A stretch of 64,000 bases of DNA from Rachicladosporium sp. CCFEE 5018 (GCA_002077045.2 KZ111141.1:609001-673000); one strand, 5' to 3'. Positions 10,529-24,048 are shown, numbered from the stretch's first letter. Notes: generated by a model not told the origin, from the letters alone. Program-made: numbers and translations.

Positions 10529-12505
10529 ATGGCAGGCCGCTTCGTGCGAGCGTCGAAGTACCGTAAGCAACCCACGGTGACACGATCCATGATACCAATG
10601 GCTGAGACGATCACACGCAGGACACGTCTTCGGCCAATCGACCCGCCGTGAGCAGTGTTACGACAACCTTCACATCAGCAACAATGCCTGGGACACGAAC
10701 CTGATCAAGGCGAATCCAAAATACCTCTCTGTCAACTGGCAAGCGTCTGGTGGCGGCGCTTTCGCTGTCATACCTCTCGATGAGCGAGGCAAGCTACCAG
10801 AGCAGATGCCACTCTTCCGAGGACATACGGCACCTGTCTTGGACACCGATTGGAGTCCATTCAACGATAGTATTCTTGCGAGTGGAAGCGATGATGGGAA
10901 GGTGTTCCTCTGGAAAGTGCCGGAGGGCTTCTCATTGCGGACGGATGCCGAGGAACCGCAGGACGTGGCTCCTGTGGGAAAGCTATCTGGACATTCGAGG
11001 TAGGGCACACGGTGCACTGGGGCAAGGATGGCCAGCTAACAGCCAGCAGAAAAGTAGGACACGTGCTCTTCAACCCAGCAGCCGAGAACATCCTCGCCTC
11101 CTCTTCCGGCGACTACACAGTCAAGCTTTGGGACCTAGAAGATGGGCAATCGAAACTCACTCTCAAGCACAACGACATCGTGCAGTCCCTCTCTTGGAGC
11201 GGCGACGGCAGCATGATAGTGACTACTTCCCGCGACAAGAAACTCCGCTTTTGGGACGTTCGCCAACAGAAGCCAGCGCATGAAGTCGCAGGTCATACAG
11301 GTGCGAAGAACAGCCGCGTAGCATGGATGGGCGAGCATGACCGTGTCGTAACGACTGGGTTCAGCAAGATGAGTGATCGGCAGCTTGGTCTTTGGGATAT
11401 TCGAAACCCGACTACACCCGTTGGAGGCGACTTCACGTACCTCGACTCGATCTCCGGGGTGTGCATGCCGTTCTGGGATGACGGGTGTCAAATGCTCTAC
11501 CTAGCCGGGAAGGGAGATGGCAACATACGGTATTACGAGTTTGAGCATGATAAGTTTGAACCATTGGCTGAATACAAGTCTGGGGATCCGCAACGTGGGA
11601 TTGCGTTTCAGCCGAAGAGGGGAGTCGACACGCATGCGAATGAGGTCATGAGGGCGTACAAGACTGTCAACGATCAGTGGATTGAGCCGATCTCGTTTGT
11701 GGTGCCGCGACGATCGGAGGTCTTCCAGGATGACATCTACCCGCCTGCTGTGGGCACAAATGCTGGTATGTCTAGTGCCGAGTGGCTCGGTGGCAAGACT
11801 GCACGGCCAGCGAAATTCTCAATGGAGGATCTGTACGAGGGGCAGCCACCCAAGGACCTCGCGGAAGAGGACTTGACGAAGTCCACACCTACGAAAACAG
11901 CGTCTGCACCCGCTCCTGCACCAGTCGCGAAGGCGGAGCCTCCGGTAGAGCACAAGTCGACGATAGCACCGGCGGCTAACAGAGAAGTGCCGAGCATGAA
12001 GTCGAACCAACAGTCGATTTCGCAACTTGCAGATAAGTTCGCCGACAAGGACGCAGACTCCTCAAGTGATGACGAAGACACGTCATCCTTCGAAGAGATC
12101 CCCAAGCCCGTTGAGCGACCGGCGGCAGTACAGGCCGCAAAGCAGCAAGACTTTAGTCGATCTGAGACACCTAGATCGCAAGACCGCACGCCTTTATCCT
12201 CTACGCCTGCACCTACTGCACCAAGCACAATACTCGGGTCGGCTAAGAGCCTCATTGGTGGTGCGTTTGGTGGCGAGTCGAACAGGAGCACGTCTGCCGC
12301 GTCCAGTACCCCGGCAGACACCTCAAGCAAAGCTGAGAGTGAGCCTGCGGCACAAAGTGCTCCGACTGAGACCAAGCCCACGGTCAGCAGCGCGGCTGGT
12401 GGGCTGAAGGAGGTGCTTGGGGAGATTCGGGGAATGTTGCAGGCGCAGAGTCGGCAGATTGAGGATTTGACCAGGGAGGTTGCGGAGTTGAAGGCAAGGT
12501 CTTGA
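10529..12505 (+). CDS. CRN1: Coronin, complete copy (copy A)
   Basis: Exons 10529-10562, 10621-10999 and 11050-12505, joined by GT..AG introns of 58 and 50 nt that keep frame; the product is 622 aa. It starts MAGRFVRASKYRHVFG, the conserved coronin N-terminus, followed by WD40 repeats (~residues 60-310, e.g. GSDDGKVFLWKVPE and SSSGDYTVKLWDLED) and the coronin C-terminal extension (~320-400). A Ser/Pro/Ala-rich linker follows, and the last ~35 residues form a coiled coil (LKEVLGEIRGMLQAQSRQIE). Coronin binds F-actin and regulates Arp2/3 at cortical actin patches during endocytosis. It is divergent from GH29. Its first two-thirds are repeated at 37922-39158. Confidence 0.95.
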
Positions 12506-13307
12506 ATGCTTGGGCTGTCAGGTGAAGAACTCATGAAGGGCATAGCGACCACTACAATACCTAAGATGCTCCTATTGAAGTAGTCTCATCGGACTTGATA
12601 TAAGGGAGTGGTTACAATGAGAGATCGTATGTGTGCGCAGTAGCGGACCTCTCTCCACGTGAGGCCAGCCTGAATAGGTAAAGCGCAACGGGTATGCCGA
12701 AGCCTGTCATGTACGATCTCTAGAAGTTCGGACGACTGGTCATATTGGCTCAAGATCAAGCGCCATCAGGCATATTGTACACAATACTGGACATCCTCGA
12801 GACGCACCAAAGCAAAACTTTATTGTGACGGTCGACTGACGTCCACACCTGCGCAACCGCTTAACCACCATCTGCAGCTCGAACTGCAAGCCAACAGCGG
12901 ACATATCCATGAACACCGCAACCAAGTAGCCACATACATGTAACCTCGCAAGTCCGCCACACCATCGCACTAGACTTCTCCAAGCGTTATACGACTCGCC
13001 AAAAAGGCGCATATCAGCTACAACATTTATCGGCAATCGCCACGACTTCTGCCCTCCATTTGCGGGCAGATTTCAAGAGTATCACGTGTCACAAACCTAA
13101 GCAACAACGCGTGGTGATAGCGAAGTGGCGACTGTCCTGTGGATATCAGTGAGGGGCGAGGGGAAGAGGAGGAGGGTAGGCGTGGAAGTGTAGGGACCGA
13201 CTAGCCTCGCTACCATCCAGGAACAACAGTCGATTGGAATCTCGACTGCTGTACCTTCGGGTGGTCGAGCAACGCGGTCAAATCTGACCGCTTCGAATGC
13301 CGGACCG
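12506..13307. other. Intergenic region
   Basis: About 800 bp; no supported gene or RNA recognised. Confidence 0.4.
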
Positions 13308-15368
13308 ATGGATCCATCGAGCGCCGCGTTCACCCCTTCATACAGCCACACCCCTACCCCGAGCAATACAGACAGCAATTGGCGCTTGCAAGCCGACGTT
13401 GAGAAGATGAGGGTCGTACAGGCGGAGCACACAGAGCGTCTGGCCCGCCTAGAGCGCCGACAAGACGACGATGGCAGAAGACGCAGCGTATGGGGTTCAC
13501 AATCGCCCTTCCCGTCCATCTTGAGTGGTGGCGGACTCGGTACACCCATGCAGTCTGCCATGCAGCAGTCCTCTACAGATCAATTTCGCAACTTTGACGA
13601 CGAGGGTAACGCAATGATGAGTAGTCTACATCTCGACAGCAACGACGATGCCGAGCCACGCTCTCGTTTGGGCGCGGCATCTCGAGCGGCATCTGTGCGG
13701 TTCGATGAGACAGCAAACCAGAATCACTTCTCGTCATCGCATTCACATTCGTCGCGGCCATCGGTGGACTACTTATCACGCACGCCCGGTGGTTCACTGG
13801 GCTCGTTCAGCGGTCTTGCCATGAATGAGCGCACTGCGTCCCACAAGTCTGAGGGCAGGGCCAGCTCAGCACATTCAATACGCTCTGCTGGCACTTCTGG
13901 TGGGCGCGCTAACAGTCTCGTCTTGGACTCCTTTGGTATGGGCAGTGAATCTCCACGCGATGGGCCTGCTCTGGCGCCTGGCTTGCTCTTGCTGGGTGCC
14001 GTCCCAGCGATCATCAGATGCTGGATGAATACCAATTTCAAGCACGATGCTCTGCTATATGCTGCAGTCTGTACCGGGTCACACAAAAGCTATCTCGACT
14101 CACAACTCATCCGCAAACTTGGCTTCGAGGATCAGATCACGGCAGAGGACGGTGCTCCTACAGTCGAGCTACCCGTCTACTTTCCAGAAGCTGTGCCGCA
14201 CCCCTCAAGTTCACGAAGCACCAGCCCGGCTCCGCAGCTGCCTACTCTGACCGTGTCTTTCCAAGTCATCGACGCCAGCTCTGGCGAGGAAAATGCCGAC
14301 CTCGACAGCAAAGCGATACAAATCTTCATCGGGTCTGACGTACTGCGCGCTCACTGTGCCGACATCCTCTTCTCGTCGAACAGCATCTCGCTGTTCGACG
14401 ACGACCGGAGCAAACTCAGCATTCCTCTTGTGCGGCCTGAGAACGAGTCATCGTTCAACACACTCGCCACAGGAAGTGCAGGTCCTCGCAAGGCTATGCC
14501 TGCACCAACCGAGCAATCGCCGTACCTCAACGGCTTGGGCGGTCAGGGTAGCTCGTCCATGACCTCTATGGCCCCGCCACCGGGACTCACACAAGGAAGA
14601 TACAGACCACCCGGTGTCATCGCTGCTGAAGCTGGTGCCACCACATCGAGCTCTGTCTTTGATCGCGACCCTCCTAACAGCAGACCTGGTAGCCGCCAGT
14701 CCACTGCATCAGCTTCGCGACCCAACCTCAGCCGCATCAGCACCGGCCGCCCAACGCAAGACGCGCAAGATCTCGATACTCCAGCACCAGCCACTTTCGC
14801 GTCCCTGACCGAGAGCAGCACCCCCTCCAACGGTCTTGGCAACAGCTCGCCTTCTCTGCGCGCAAGCTCGGGTACGAGCAGCGGCATTTGGGGCAACTGG
14901 CGCACGCCCTCAGTCTCCACTTCGATGACGTCCGCCTCCACGCCACTCACCGCTACAGCGACCGCTAGCACGCCGACCCCGAACGCTCCTTCCACCCTTC
15001 CTACACCATCTGCAGCATCTGGCCTAGACTGGTCCAACGTCTCGATCGCCGCCTCCAAATCCAAAGACACCACACCCTCGTCAGATGACAAGCTCTGGAC
15101 GCGCAAGCGCGAAGCAGGCGAGGGCATCAAGGTGCTGAAGCCCAAGAGCGCTTCGAGAACAGCTTCTACGGCTTCTGTGGCCGGGGCTGCGAGTCCCGCT
15201 GAGGCTGGCAATGGTGGCAAGAGCAGATTCTTCGAGGAAGGGAGGCAGAAACTGGGCGATGTGGACAAGAAGGAGAATGTGGCCAATGGTGCTGGGAATG
15301 GAGGGACGGGAGTCAAGAGGGGAAACCCGGTGGGTGGGGCGAGTGCGTTTAGTTGGCTTGCTAAGTAG
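13308..15368 (+). CDS. Conserved fungal protein with degenerate retropepsin-like domain
   Basis: One exon, 686 aa. Residues 1-230 are disordered and Ser-rich with a short coiled coil (~25-50). Residues ~245-395 are ordered: FKHDALLYAAVCTGSHKSYL, then IRKLGF, a beta-rich middle, and IGSDVLRAHCADILFSSNSI. This order resembles a DDI1/retropepsin fold, where DTG/S is followed by the flap and then a hydrophobic-GxD segment, but the catalytic Asp position reads Cys. Orthologues in ascomycetes are, from memory, often auto-annotated as ubiquitin hydrolase 19, for which I see no USP signature. Residues 400-686 are Ser/Thr/Pro-rich. Function unknown; a binding rather than a proteolytic role is inferred. 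Confidence 0.75.
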   Translation: MDPSSAAFTPSYSHTPTPSNTDSNWRLQADVEKMRVVQAEHTERLARLERRQDDDGRRRSVWGSQSPFPSILSGGGLGTPMQSAMQQSSTDQFRNFDDEGNAMMSSLHLDSNDDAEPRSRLGAASRAASVRFDETANQNHFSSSHSHSSRPSVDYLSRTPGGSLGSFSGLAMNERTASHKSEGRASSAHSIRSAGTSGGRANSLVLDSFGMGSESPRDGPALAPGLLLLGAVPAIIRCWMNTNFKHDALLYAAVCTGSHKSYLDSQLIRKLGFEDQITAEDGAPTVELPVYFPEAVPHPSSSRSTSPAPQLPTLTVSFQVIDASSGEENADLDSKAIQIFIGSDVLRAHCADILFSSNSISLFDDDRSKLSIPLVRPENESSFNTLATGSAGPRKAMPAPTEQSPYLNGLGGQGSSSMTSMAPPPGLTQGRYRPPGVIAAEAGATTSSSVFDRDPPNSRPGSRQSTASASRPNLSRISTGRPTQDAQDLDTPAPATFASLTESSTPSNGLGNSSPSLRASSGTSSGIWGNWRTPSVSTSMTSASTPLTATATASTPTPNAPSTLPTPSAASGLDWSNVSIAASKSKDTTPSSDDKLWTRKREAGEGIKVLKPKSASRTASTASVAGAASPAEAGNGGKSRFFEEGRQKLGDVDKKENVANGAGNGGTGVKRGNPVGGASAFSWLAK

Positions 15369-17067
15369 ACGAACGTGGGAAGGTGGAGTAGAACTAGCAG
15401 TAGCTTTTGGCTCTGTTGAACTGCCGGCGGGAATGATCGATTCAGCCGAAATTCAGTCTTTCGCACACCTTCTCCTCTGCTCGATGTCGTTGCCATCTCA
15501 CCAGTTGAACTCTTGAAGACCATGGTTCAAGTCAGATGCGCAGGAGACGCTACAGCGTTGACGAATGGCGTATCTTACACGGCCTGCGGGCTCACCATGC
15601 CCGCTGTTTCCATGGCTCTTCTCGCCTCGCCTCAACTTATCGTGCCCCGTGTCGTGCATTGGACTTGTCATCACCCTCTCTTGCTTGCCGTCGCTGAAGG
15701 TATCCAGCTCGCTGACTTCTGGTCGTGAGGCGAGTGTTTGCGGTTGGGCGCAAAAACGTTCCCTCTCGAGGTCTAGAGGAAGGTTGTGCCTGCTTCTGAG
15801 AACGCACTCCGATCCCTCAAGGCTAGTGAAGCTGCGTGTGAGAGATGCATCATCTCTTCGTATATGGTGATCCTGGGGCTAGGCTGACGTTTGGCAAGGC
15901 AGCACTGTGAGTCTACTGCGATGAATGTAGTGAAGTGCTTGATGGCTGTGGGCGCGACAGAGCCTGTATGCCTTCCCTACACCGAAGCGCAGTCTACATC
16001 ACCCTCAGTACAGTGCGTGTACTGGCGGTTGCAGTGGGTTGCAGCAATACGAACAGCCGTCAATACGGTAGTCTTAACGGGGGAAGTCTCTTCTCCAGGC
16101 CCAGCCCGAGCGGCGTGGGCATCTGATGAAAAAGTGTTGCAGGTGACAATCAAAAATTGCGCCGCTGAGGTACCCGAAGGCAACTCATAGCGATCCCTCA
16201 CCGCGCTGTGCAATGCAGGAGGTCTCGTTAAGTCAAAGGCAATGGTGAGCGCCCAGACTCCGACAAGCTGTGATGATTGTTAGCTGGTTGTGTCAAATGT
16301 GAGGGGGGTTTGGGACGACTTGCGTAAGTATACAGATTCAAGAGAGAGCGAGAAAGCGCTGCGAAGTGTATCGCAGCAAGGAGTAGCCAAGGCGCTAGGG
16401 AGTGGCCGTAGTAATCTCGCTTACGTGGATGTACCAAAGTCGCTGTGACAAAGTTGAACTGCAGCGATGTGAGGGCTTCCACAGTGAACAGCCGCGCCGC
16501 TGACTAGTCGCAATTGTGATGCTATGTCACACTAAGTATACCTGCGATCCAGCACGCGAGCTTCGAAGACTTGAAGTTCAGTCAAGGTCAGCGCGCTAGA
16601 GCGGATGGATCGCCAGCGTTTTATGCCTGAGCCGTCAGATCAGGCGTCAAGATCGAAGTGGGCCTTCCCTGCGCCAAATTCCCCTGTCGCCCAAGCTGTC
16701 ACCTCCCGCGTCTACCAACGCTAAATTGAACGCGCTCTATCAGACGCGTTTCGAGCTATTTTGTCAATCGCCTAAAGGCTGATCCAGTGGAACTTCACAG
16801 GCGCAGGCGCAGTTAATGAATCTGGTGCATGTGATTGCTCCTTCACTGGCACGTTCTTGGCGGGTTACATCGAGCCTGCCTCGCGGTTGCCTTGACTGCA
16901 CTTCACTTTGTACCAGCTCACGGACCTTCCAGCCTTGTGCAGTCGATCTAAGACATCTACTACTGCACACACAACAAACGGGCGCATATCACAACCGCAG
17001 TGCGGTGCACGGCTATGCTTATCGGCGCATGATCTAGCGATATTGCTTGCTACTTTGCGTCTTCGAC
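15369..17067. other. Intergenic region of 1.7 kb
   Basis: Only short overlapping frames on both strands, none with a recognisable product or a consistent intron. No RNA gene recognised. It may contain long UTRs of the flanking genes or a small gene I cannot resolve. Confidence 0.4.
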
Positions 17068-20000
17068 ATGGCATTAGCAAATAAGTCACCTTCACCAAGC
17101 GCCTCTGTCGCCACACCCGAGCGGAATCATGCCGCCGACAGTGACGACTCCCTGGCGCGCAAACGACAGCGAATGAGCGAAGAGACAGATCCTGTCATCG
17201 AGGTGTTTGACCCTGAAGACATCGACACCGATGCTGGAAACGCAATTGTCATCGAAGACGACGACGACGACGAGATGGCGACGACGAACTTCAGCGACAC
17301 GTTCGACATTCTTCACAACTATGTGTCGGTCGATAGACAGCTTACGGCGTTGGTGGAATGGCTCGATAGTACTCGTACGTAACGCCATCAACCTTTTGTG
17401 CCGGCCCTCCAGTGTTGCTAACTTCTATCAGACTACGACCACCCGCACGCTTTCGTCAAATTTACCGAATGGCTCTATGCTCATGTCGTGAACACGGAGC
17501 ATGACCCTCGAACGTGGAAGCTTCGATACGTCCAAGAAGAGCGGTTCTTCGGTTGGATCGCAGACGTTGTGCTGAAGTTCTTCGACGCCACCGACCTCTT
17601 CGAACCCGATACGCTGGACAAGACGAGAACCCTGGAGCTTCGCCACCACATCGCGCAGATGTTTGATGCGCTTGCACAGCTCAGCATCCGCATGGTCTCA
17701 TTGCTGCCCGGCATACTGGACGGCGTCATGGCGCGCCGCGACTCTGTCCGACCTCCAAACGCCGGCCAGCAGCAGCTGCTGCTCGGCGCGTATGTCACCA
17801 TACTGGCCAGATTGCTTGATCCTTTGACGACTGTGGGCAGGTACCTTCGATTCAATCGGATCATCGATATGGCTGAGGTGCGAGGCAACACTTTACACAA
17901 GTTGCTGTGCTCAGCGACCAGCAACGTTACATCACTCAACACTGTGTTACTAGTCCTCAGCTCGGGCCCTCGCGAGTTCACGGATCCGTGGCCAACAATC
18001 TCCAGTGCTATCACGGTCTCCGTCGAAATCATGAAGCATGCGGGCGACGCCTTCCAGGCCGGTGAAAGCCGTTCGCAAGTTGAAGAGTTGCTCAAATCAG
18101 TCAACACCTTCGTGGTCCCAACGATCTGCCAAAAGCATCCCAGGGCACTCCCAAGCGACTTTCACGTTCGACTGATCCACCAGATCACAGCCTTGTTATC
18201 TATCGCGATCAAGCCTCGAAGCATGGAGTCTGCACTGGGGCTCTACCACGTGTGCTGCAGTCCGACACTTGAAGCTGATAGTGAAGCAGCGAGCACGACG
18301 AGTGTTGCTTGGAAGGTGCAAGACATCAGCGATGGTGATCTGCCGACACTCTCTGAGCTGGTCATGTACGAGTGGCTGCTACACGTGCTCAAAGGCTATG
18401 TCTCGACGGACATATTGGACATTCGCAGCAAGGGGATTGTCGCATTGACCGAGACACTCAAGGCGGCGCATGCGGCGCATCACGCGAATCCTTCACATCC
18501 GGTACTGCAACACCTCGCTCGACTACTGCGCACCGGCAATTTCATTGGCTACATATTCAGTGTCGACTCGCATGCCAGTCTTGTGAAGGAATGCGCCAGT
18601 GTTGTAGCCTTCCTCGCAGCGACAAATACTTATACCGACCATGAGACGGATGTCATCTGGCGTGCTTGTACTACCAGCGTCGAGGCTGAATTCGTCAAAG
18701 CTTCCTTCGACGTTTTGCAGGAAATGCTGAAATATGTTGCCGCCGACCAGATTGTGTACATGCTGAACAAATACCCGGACACATCAGCGTCCGATCTGGG
18801 TAGCCACGCCTTGCGCTTCTTCGTGGACGCTCTGTACTGTCTGCGGACGAAAGTGGAGTATGTCGGCTCGCCTACAGTGCGCATGGAGCCTCCCAATATA
18901 TGCTACGCAGTGCTGAAGCGTCTCAATTCCGACCCACCTTCGGAGTCGAGGACCCACTTACGGCTGGCTGCGGTCGATCAAATTCGAACGCTGACTGTAC
19001 CACCGTATTCATTGACGGACCGCACACGGTTCTACGAGACCTGGATCAAGAGCATCACCGATAACGACGAACATGCGACAAGTAGCCTGGACATTTTGTT
19101 GCAGTTTCTGGAACCACCCACCCCCGAGGAGGGTAAGCTGATTTTGGAGATGATCTCGGTCGACTCAGCGCTCGAAGTGCTGACCGCCTTCGTGAGCAAA
19201 TCAAGTGAAGCGCAATTGGGCTGCTTTAGTCCGAGAGAAGCCATTAACGTACGTTTGGATGTGCTCTTGCATCTCATCGGGCTTGTCGAGGACTATCAAG
19301 CGCCAGACTTAGAGGAGCGTTTGTGGTCGTATACAATCGGCGATCGCGCACTCAACAGCCAGGCACGCGAAGATGCGCTCAATCTGTTCACGCGCACGTC
19401 CAAGGCCACGTGTCATCCGGAGAGTATCACAGCTTTATTTGAGCGATGCATAGAGAAGTATCTGCCACAGCTCTCCGCTGAGCATGCTACGCCCGGCCTG
19501 GTCACCTTCTTGGAGAATCGAGTGCTCACGCATCACCAAGAATTGTCCGTGGGAGAGCCAGACATCGTCTTCGGCACTGTTTCCTGGCAACAGCTCATGC
19601 GATTTGCTCTGACAACACCCAACCTCGTTGTCTCTTCTGCAGCGGTTGCGGCGATCAGCCAGTTTCTGTTCAGCAAGACTACCCGCGACGCGGTCGTACC
19701 GGACGTGACGCTTTACACTGCACGACAAGCCGACTGGACTCGGAGACTTATCAACACCCTGCCGGATCTGCGTGCATCAGCGAGTGATAAGAGCTCGGAT
19801 CTACTGTTGCAGCGAAGTGTGGGCTTGCTGGAGACGATACACTATCACAGCATTGCAGCAGGACAAAGGGCTCCCGGCGGGTCTACACACGTCCTGCTTG
19901 GAGGTGGTGTGTCAGATGAGTCCATCACGTTTACCATTGACATCTTTGGTCCTCAGAGCCATCCGAAGAAACGAGTTATCAAGGCGCGCAAAGACTGCAC

Positions 20001-23000
20001 CATCGGTGAGCTTGACGATTTTCTCCGATCCCTCACTGGGACTATGGAGCACAACCTTGTGCGGCATAGCACGAAGACTTGCTTGAGCGACATCACCGCA
20101 CAGACCTTGGAAGAAGCTACCATTGGCAACAAGGCGTTGATAAACATTCAGCCAAGATACACCTATGAGTGTGACTTTGTCAAAGTCTTTGCGGCAGGCA
20201 ATGCGGTAGAGGAAGAGATCCTACTGAACTTCAGCGAGCTCGAGGCGTTACTAGGTGCCTCAAGTGGCGTTGCTCAGAAAGTTTGTCGTCCCTCAATTTC
20301 TCCGTACGCGATGCAGGTTGCTGACTGGTGGTACAGGTTTTCGACTTCCTGTCACGCGTGCCTCCTCCAGCGAAGAAGAGACACCAGGTCACCGACCCAA
20401 CGATCCCCATAACCGCACTTTTCCCTGCTGAGAAGCCATGGTACAGCATGTACTCCGTCCATACCTTGACTGTCCATTTGAAAGACTGCAATAAGATTGG
20501 CGTCGCCGATCCTCGCTTCATAATGCACGGTTGCAGAGTGCTAGCCGAGTTGCTCTTCGTCGACTTCCAGGAACTGTCATCTGATCTTCTCTTCCGCCTG
20601 CTACCTGGCTTGCTCGGATTCCTGCAAGGTGTGTCGGTAACACCAAACTTTAGAAGATATCGTGCAGCTGACCGCGACACAGAGCGACCACCGAACAGTC
20701 CGCCTCCGCCGTATCTCACCGAGCCAACAAGATTGGCAATGCGCCTGTTGGACATCATGCGGGTGACTCTCGACGCCATGCCAGCGCGGACAATCGCAGC
20801 CCGTCCTGCGCATCATGTCTCTCTGGTCAAGCTTGCATACACAGTGCTCATACAAGTGGCACGGACGGAAAACATCTGGCAGCACATTGTTGACACTCAG
20901 GAGTTTGTCGATGTTCACGCCACGTTACTTCTATGCAGCGATGTGAACGTGAGCTCAGAAGTCGCCACCCTCATGCGAGATTTCTGCAAAGAAGACACAG
21001 TAACCGTCTCGGGGGCATACTTGCGTACCGTAAGAACGCTCCTTCCTAAAGCACTCACCACTGACGCCATAACGCACCCATTCTTCGGCGCCTGCCACGA
21101 TGCAATGTTGTCTGCATACGGCTCTGCACCTGAAGAGGGAGATGTTCGCGAGCTCATCGAAATACTCACTATCCAGGTCTGGCAGTATGAACATAGTGAG
21201 ACCCCCGACTTGCCGATAGCGGACTTCACCTTCAACAACCTTCTTGAACTCCTCAGCGGTGCGATCGACATTTTGAAAAGCTTCAAGAAGCCTCTGGCCT
21301 TGGAGCGGCTCGCGCTCGATTTGGTGCGTTGCTTGCTCTTTCCAAGTCCCGATGAGGCTTCATCGGCCGACGCCGATCCCGGTGGTCGTAGAGCACTTCC
21401 TGTGCCTGGCCTCGCGCTACGCGGGCAACCATCAACATCTGCAGAAAACGTCGGCAACGATCCTGAGCGTCATGCTACCTCTCCGGACGTCACACAAGTC
21501 ATCCCGCAAGTCCGCCCACTGTTCAACATCGGCTCACGTGCTTTCGCTCTCGAGATTGTTAGGAAAACCATAGCATCTGCAGACGACTACTCCTGGCTGC
21601 TTCGTCGTCTTACAGCGGTGCTCGAGGGAACAGGACGTGACTCGGGCATGTTCCCTCACGATACATGGATTCGAAATCCGACTGCCCCTGCCGGTCTGAG
21701 CAATCTCGGCATGACATGCTACATGAACTCGCTATTGCAGCAGCTATACGCAAATATCTACTTCCGCAAGTTCATTATCGACATGACGATCTCGGATCCT
21801 GCTAAGCAAGGCCTCTTGTGTCAGCTGAAACAACTCTTCGCACAGCTGCAGATAGAAGACATTCCTCAAGTTGAGACATACCACCTGGCAAAATACCTTG
21901 GTGTGTCTACCGATGTTCAAGATGATGTCCACGGCTTCTATACCGAACTCCTCAGCAGGCTCGAGTCCGAGATGCCGACGGCTGAGGCCAAAACGCAACT
22001 CAGTCAGCTGTTCTCAGGCACACTCATCACCCAGATCCAAGGATCATGCGGCCATGTTTCGTCACGCAAGGAGACGTTTAGTGATCTCTCTTTGACTGTG
22101 CAGAACAAGTCCACGCTTGCTGAGAGCTTTGCAGAGTTCGTGCAAGGTGAGCCTATGCGAGGTGCAAACAAGTACAAATGTATGTCGTGCGATAGTGCAA
22201 ATGGTGGCAAGCTCGTCGACGCAATGAAGCGCACATGCGTTGAGCAAGCCCCGGATCACCTCACCATCTGCCTTAAACGCTTCACCTACGACATGCTGGG
22301 CCAGGAGTCCAAGATCAACGACCACTTCGAGTTTCCCAAGGAGATCGATCTGGCTCAATACCAGCGCGCGCATCTGGAGGACAAAGTAGCTGCCATCCCG
22401 CCGGACGGCTTCAAGCTCGTCGGCGTCATTGTACATGCCGGTGTGCTGAGCTTTGGCCATTACTGGTCATACGTGCGTGTGCGGGGCTACGAAGTTTCGC
22501 ACATGCCTCGATGGGTACGCCTCGAGGATCACCAGGCTCGGGAAGCCGGCGGCTTCCAGGAAGTGCAGAATGAGTGCTTCGGTGGCCAAGATCGCACGCA
22601 CAACGGCTACGTTCTCTTCTATCAACGTGCCACCTCCATGGAGCAAGCGTACCAGCTGAGAGCACCGGATCGCTGCAGTCCGACTATGCGAGACTTCGTC
22701 ATCCCTCTCGTGCAGCTTCCGGATGAGCTTGCAAAGAATGTCCGCGCGTCGAACAAGTGGCGGCACAGCATTTTCCAAGTCTTCAATGGGGACTTTCACA
22801 ATCTTGCCATTAGCATTTGCAAGGAGGTCGACTCGCGCGTGCTGGCGCCCGCCGCTGACGACGCTCTTGAAGGCTCACCCACCTCTGCAAGCTCCAGGCG
22901 TGACACAGAGGAGCGTCGCGTACCCTCGGGTATCGATCGCGAGCTTGCCAGGTTCATCTTCGCATACCTGGTGCACGTTCTCTTCACTGAAAAGGAACCT

Positions 23001-24048
23001 GAGAAGCTCAAAGAGCTGCTCGCGGTGCTGAAGCAGTCACAGCCGTGTATAGCTCGCGAGGTGCTGGTCTTCATTTGCGATGACGATGACTTCTTTCCCC
23101 AGATTATGAGAATGATTGCCCTAGGACATTTGACTACCATTCGCGAGTTTTTGAAGCACTGCATTGGACAAGTACGGGATCACTACCGGGAGGAATATCC
23201 CATGGTGCTCAAACGCATTGTCGAAAGCCACTCACGCATCATATCCACCTCCTTGGACGCCTTCTATGGGAAGTGGCTCGACTTTTTCTCGATAGCGTAC
23301 GATATCGCTATGATGGGGAGCGAGGAGCTGGCACTCATTGTCAACAGCAAGTACTGCGCGTACATCTTCGAGGTCATGGTGGTCCCTAACCACCAAGGTA
23401 TGCGTAATCGCCACCTGGCGCTGTTTGCGGCAATGAAGAAACGCAAGGTCACAATGCGACCTCTCTTCGAATTCCTTTCGTGCGTTTTCTCCATTCCTGA
23501 GCTTTTTGCTGATCTGGATGACTATGAGGACGGCGGCAAGTATCGAGGCGCGCAGCAATTGGTCAAGGTCGTTAACATGGGCCGTGACTCGATTCTGCCC
23601 TGGATGCTGGCTGCGACAGACGATGGCTATGAGTACGACAATGTCGACACTCATCATGGTGCGAAGCTCGTAAGGACACTGTGTGCATCAGGATGTGACT
23701 GGCGGATCGGGGAGGCGGTCCAGCATTCGCTGCTAACTTGCGTCCGGTCGGGCCCAGCGCTGACGCAGTCGCTGTATTTCATGCTCGCAGCCTGTGCTAG
23801 AACGATCGGCGAAGGCCAAGACGCTACTGTGCTCATGACCAACCTGTTTGAAGAGGTGCTGAACAGCGAGCCCGTGCCTCGGAAGGACATGCTGGACTTC
23901 CTGAGGTTGGTCAATCCAGTGATCCCCAGCACTGTGCTCGACACCTTCCCGTCTTGGGTTAAAGACTGGCTGAATCCCGCCTCCCGCTCGGCTAAGAGGA
24001 CGGAGAGCTGGCTGAAAGAGCACGTCTTTGACGCCACGCCACTTACTG
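17068..24048 (+). CDS. Very large USP (C19) ubiquitin hydrolase, C-terminus lost in gap
   Basis: Exons 17068-17374, 17432-20280 and 20337 to the gap; introns of 57 nt (with a GCTAAC branch) and 56 nt restore one frame of at least 2289 residues. The first ~1500 residues are helical with an Asp-rich stretch near residue 65. The catalytic domain starts at GLSNLGMTCYMNSLLQQLY (Cys ~1513), has a zinc-finger-like CGH...CMSC pair, and ends with the His box FGHYWSYVR (His ~1760). About 500 further helical residues follow. This matches the giant fungal USPs related to USP34/USP9X. It should remove ubiquitin from protein substrates, which are unknown here. The stop codon lies in or beyond the gap. Confidence 0.92.

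Larger units (their letters stand above)
8763..11765. repeat. Duplicated block 1, copy A (pairs with 36158-39158)
   Basis: The 3003-nt segment aligns along its full length with 36158-39158. It covers the 5' part of GH29 and the 5' two-thirds of coronin. The first ~155 nt and the last ~200 nt are identical in both copies. The coronin third exon differs at about four positions, while the GH29-coronin intergenic part has many substitutions and small indels. Copy A begins exactly at the N gap. Confidence 0.95.

Noticed and set aside
11737..12552. 271-codon minus-strand frame
   Set aside because: Antisense shadow of the coronin linker; composition is Ser/Ala/Val-rich without motifs.
14543..15523. 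326-codon minus-strand frame
   Set aside because: Antisense to the Ser/Thr/Pro-rich end of the retropepsin-like gene; low-complexity coding often leaves an open antisense frame.
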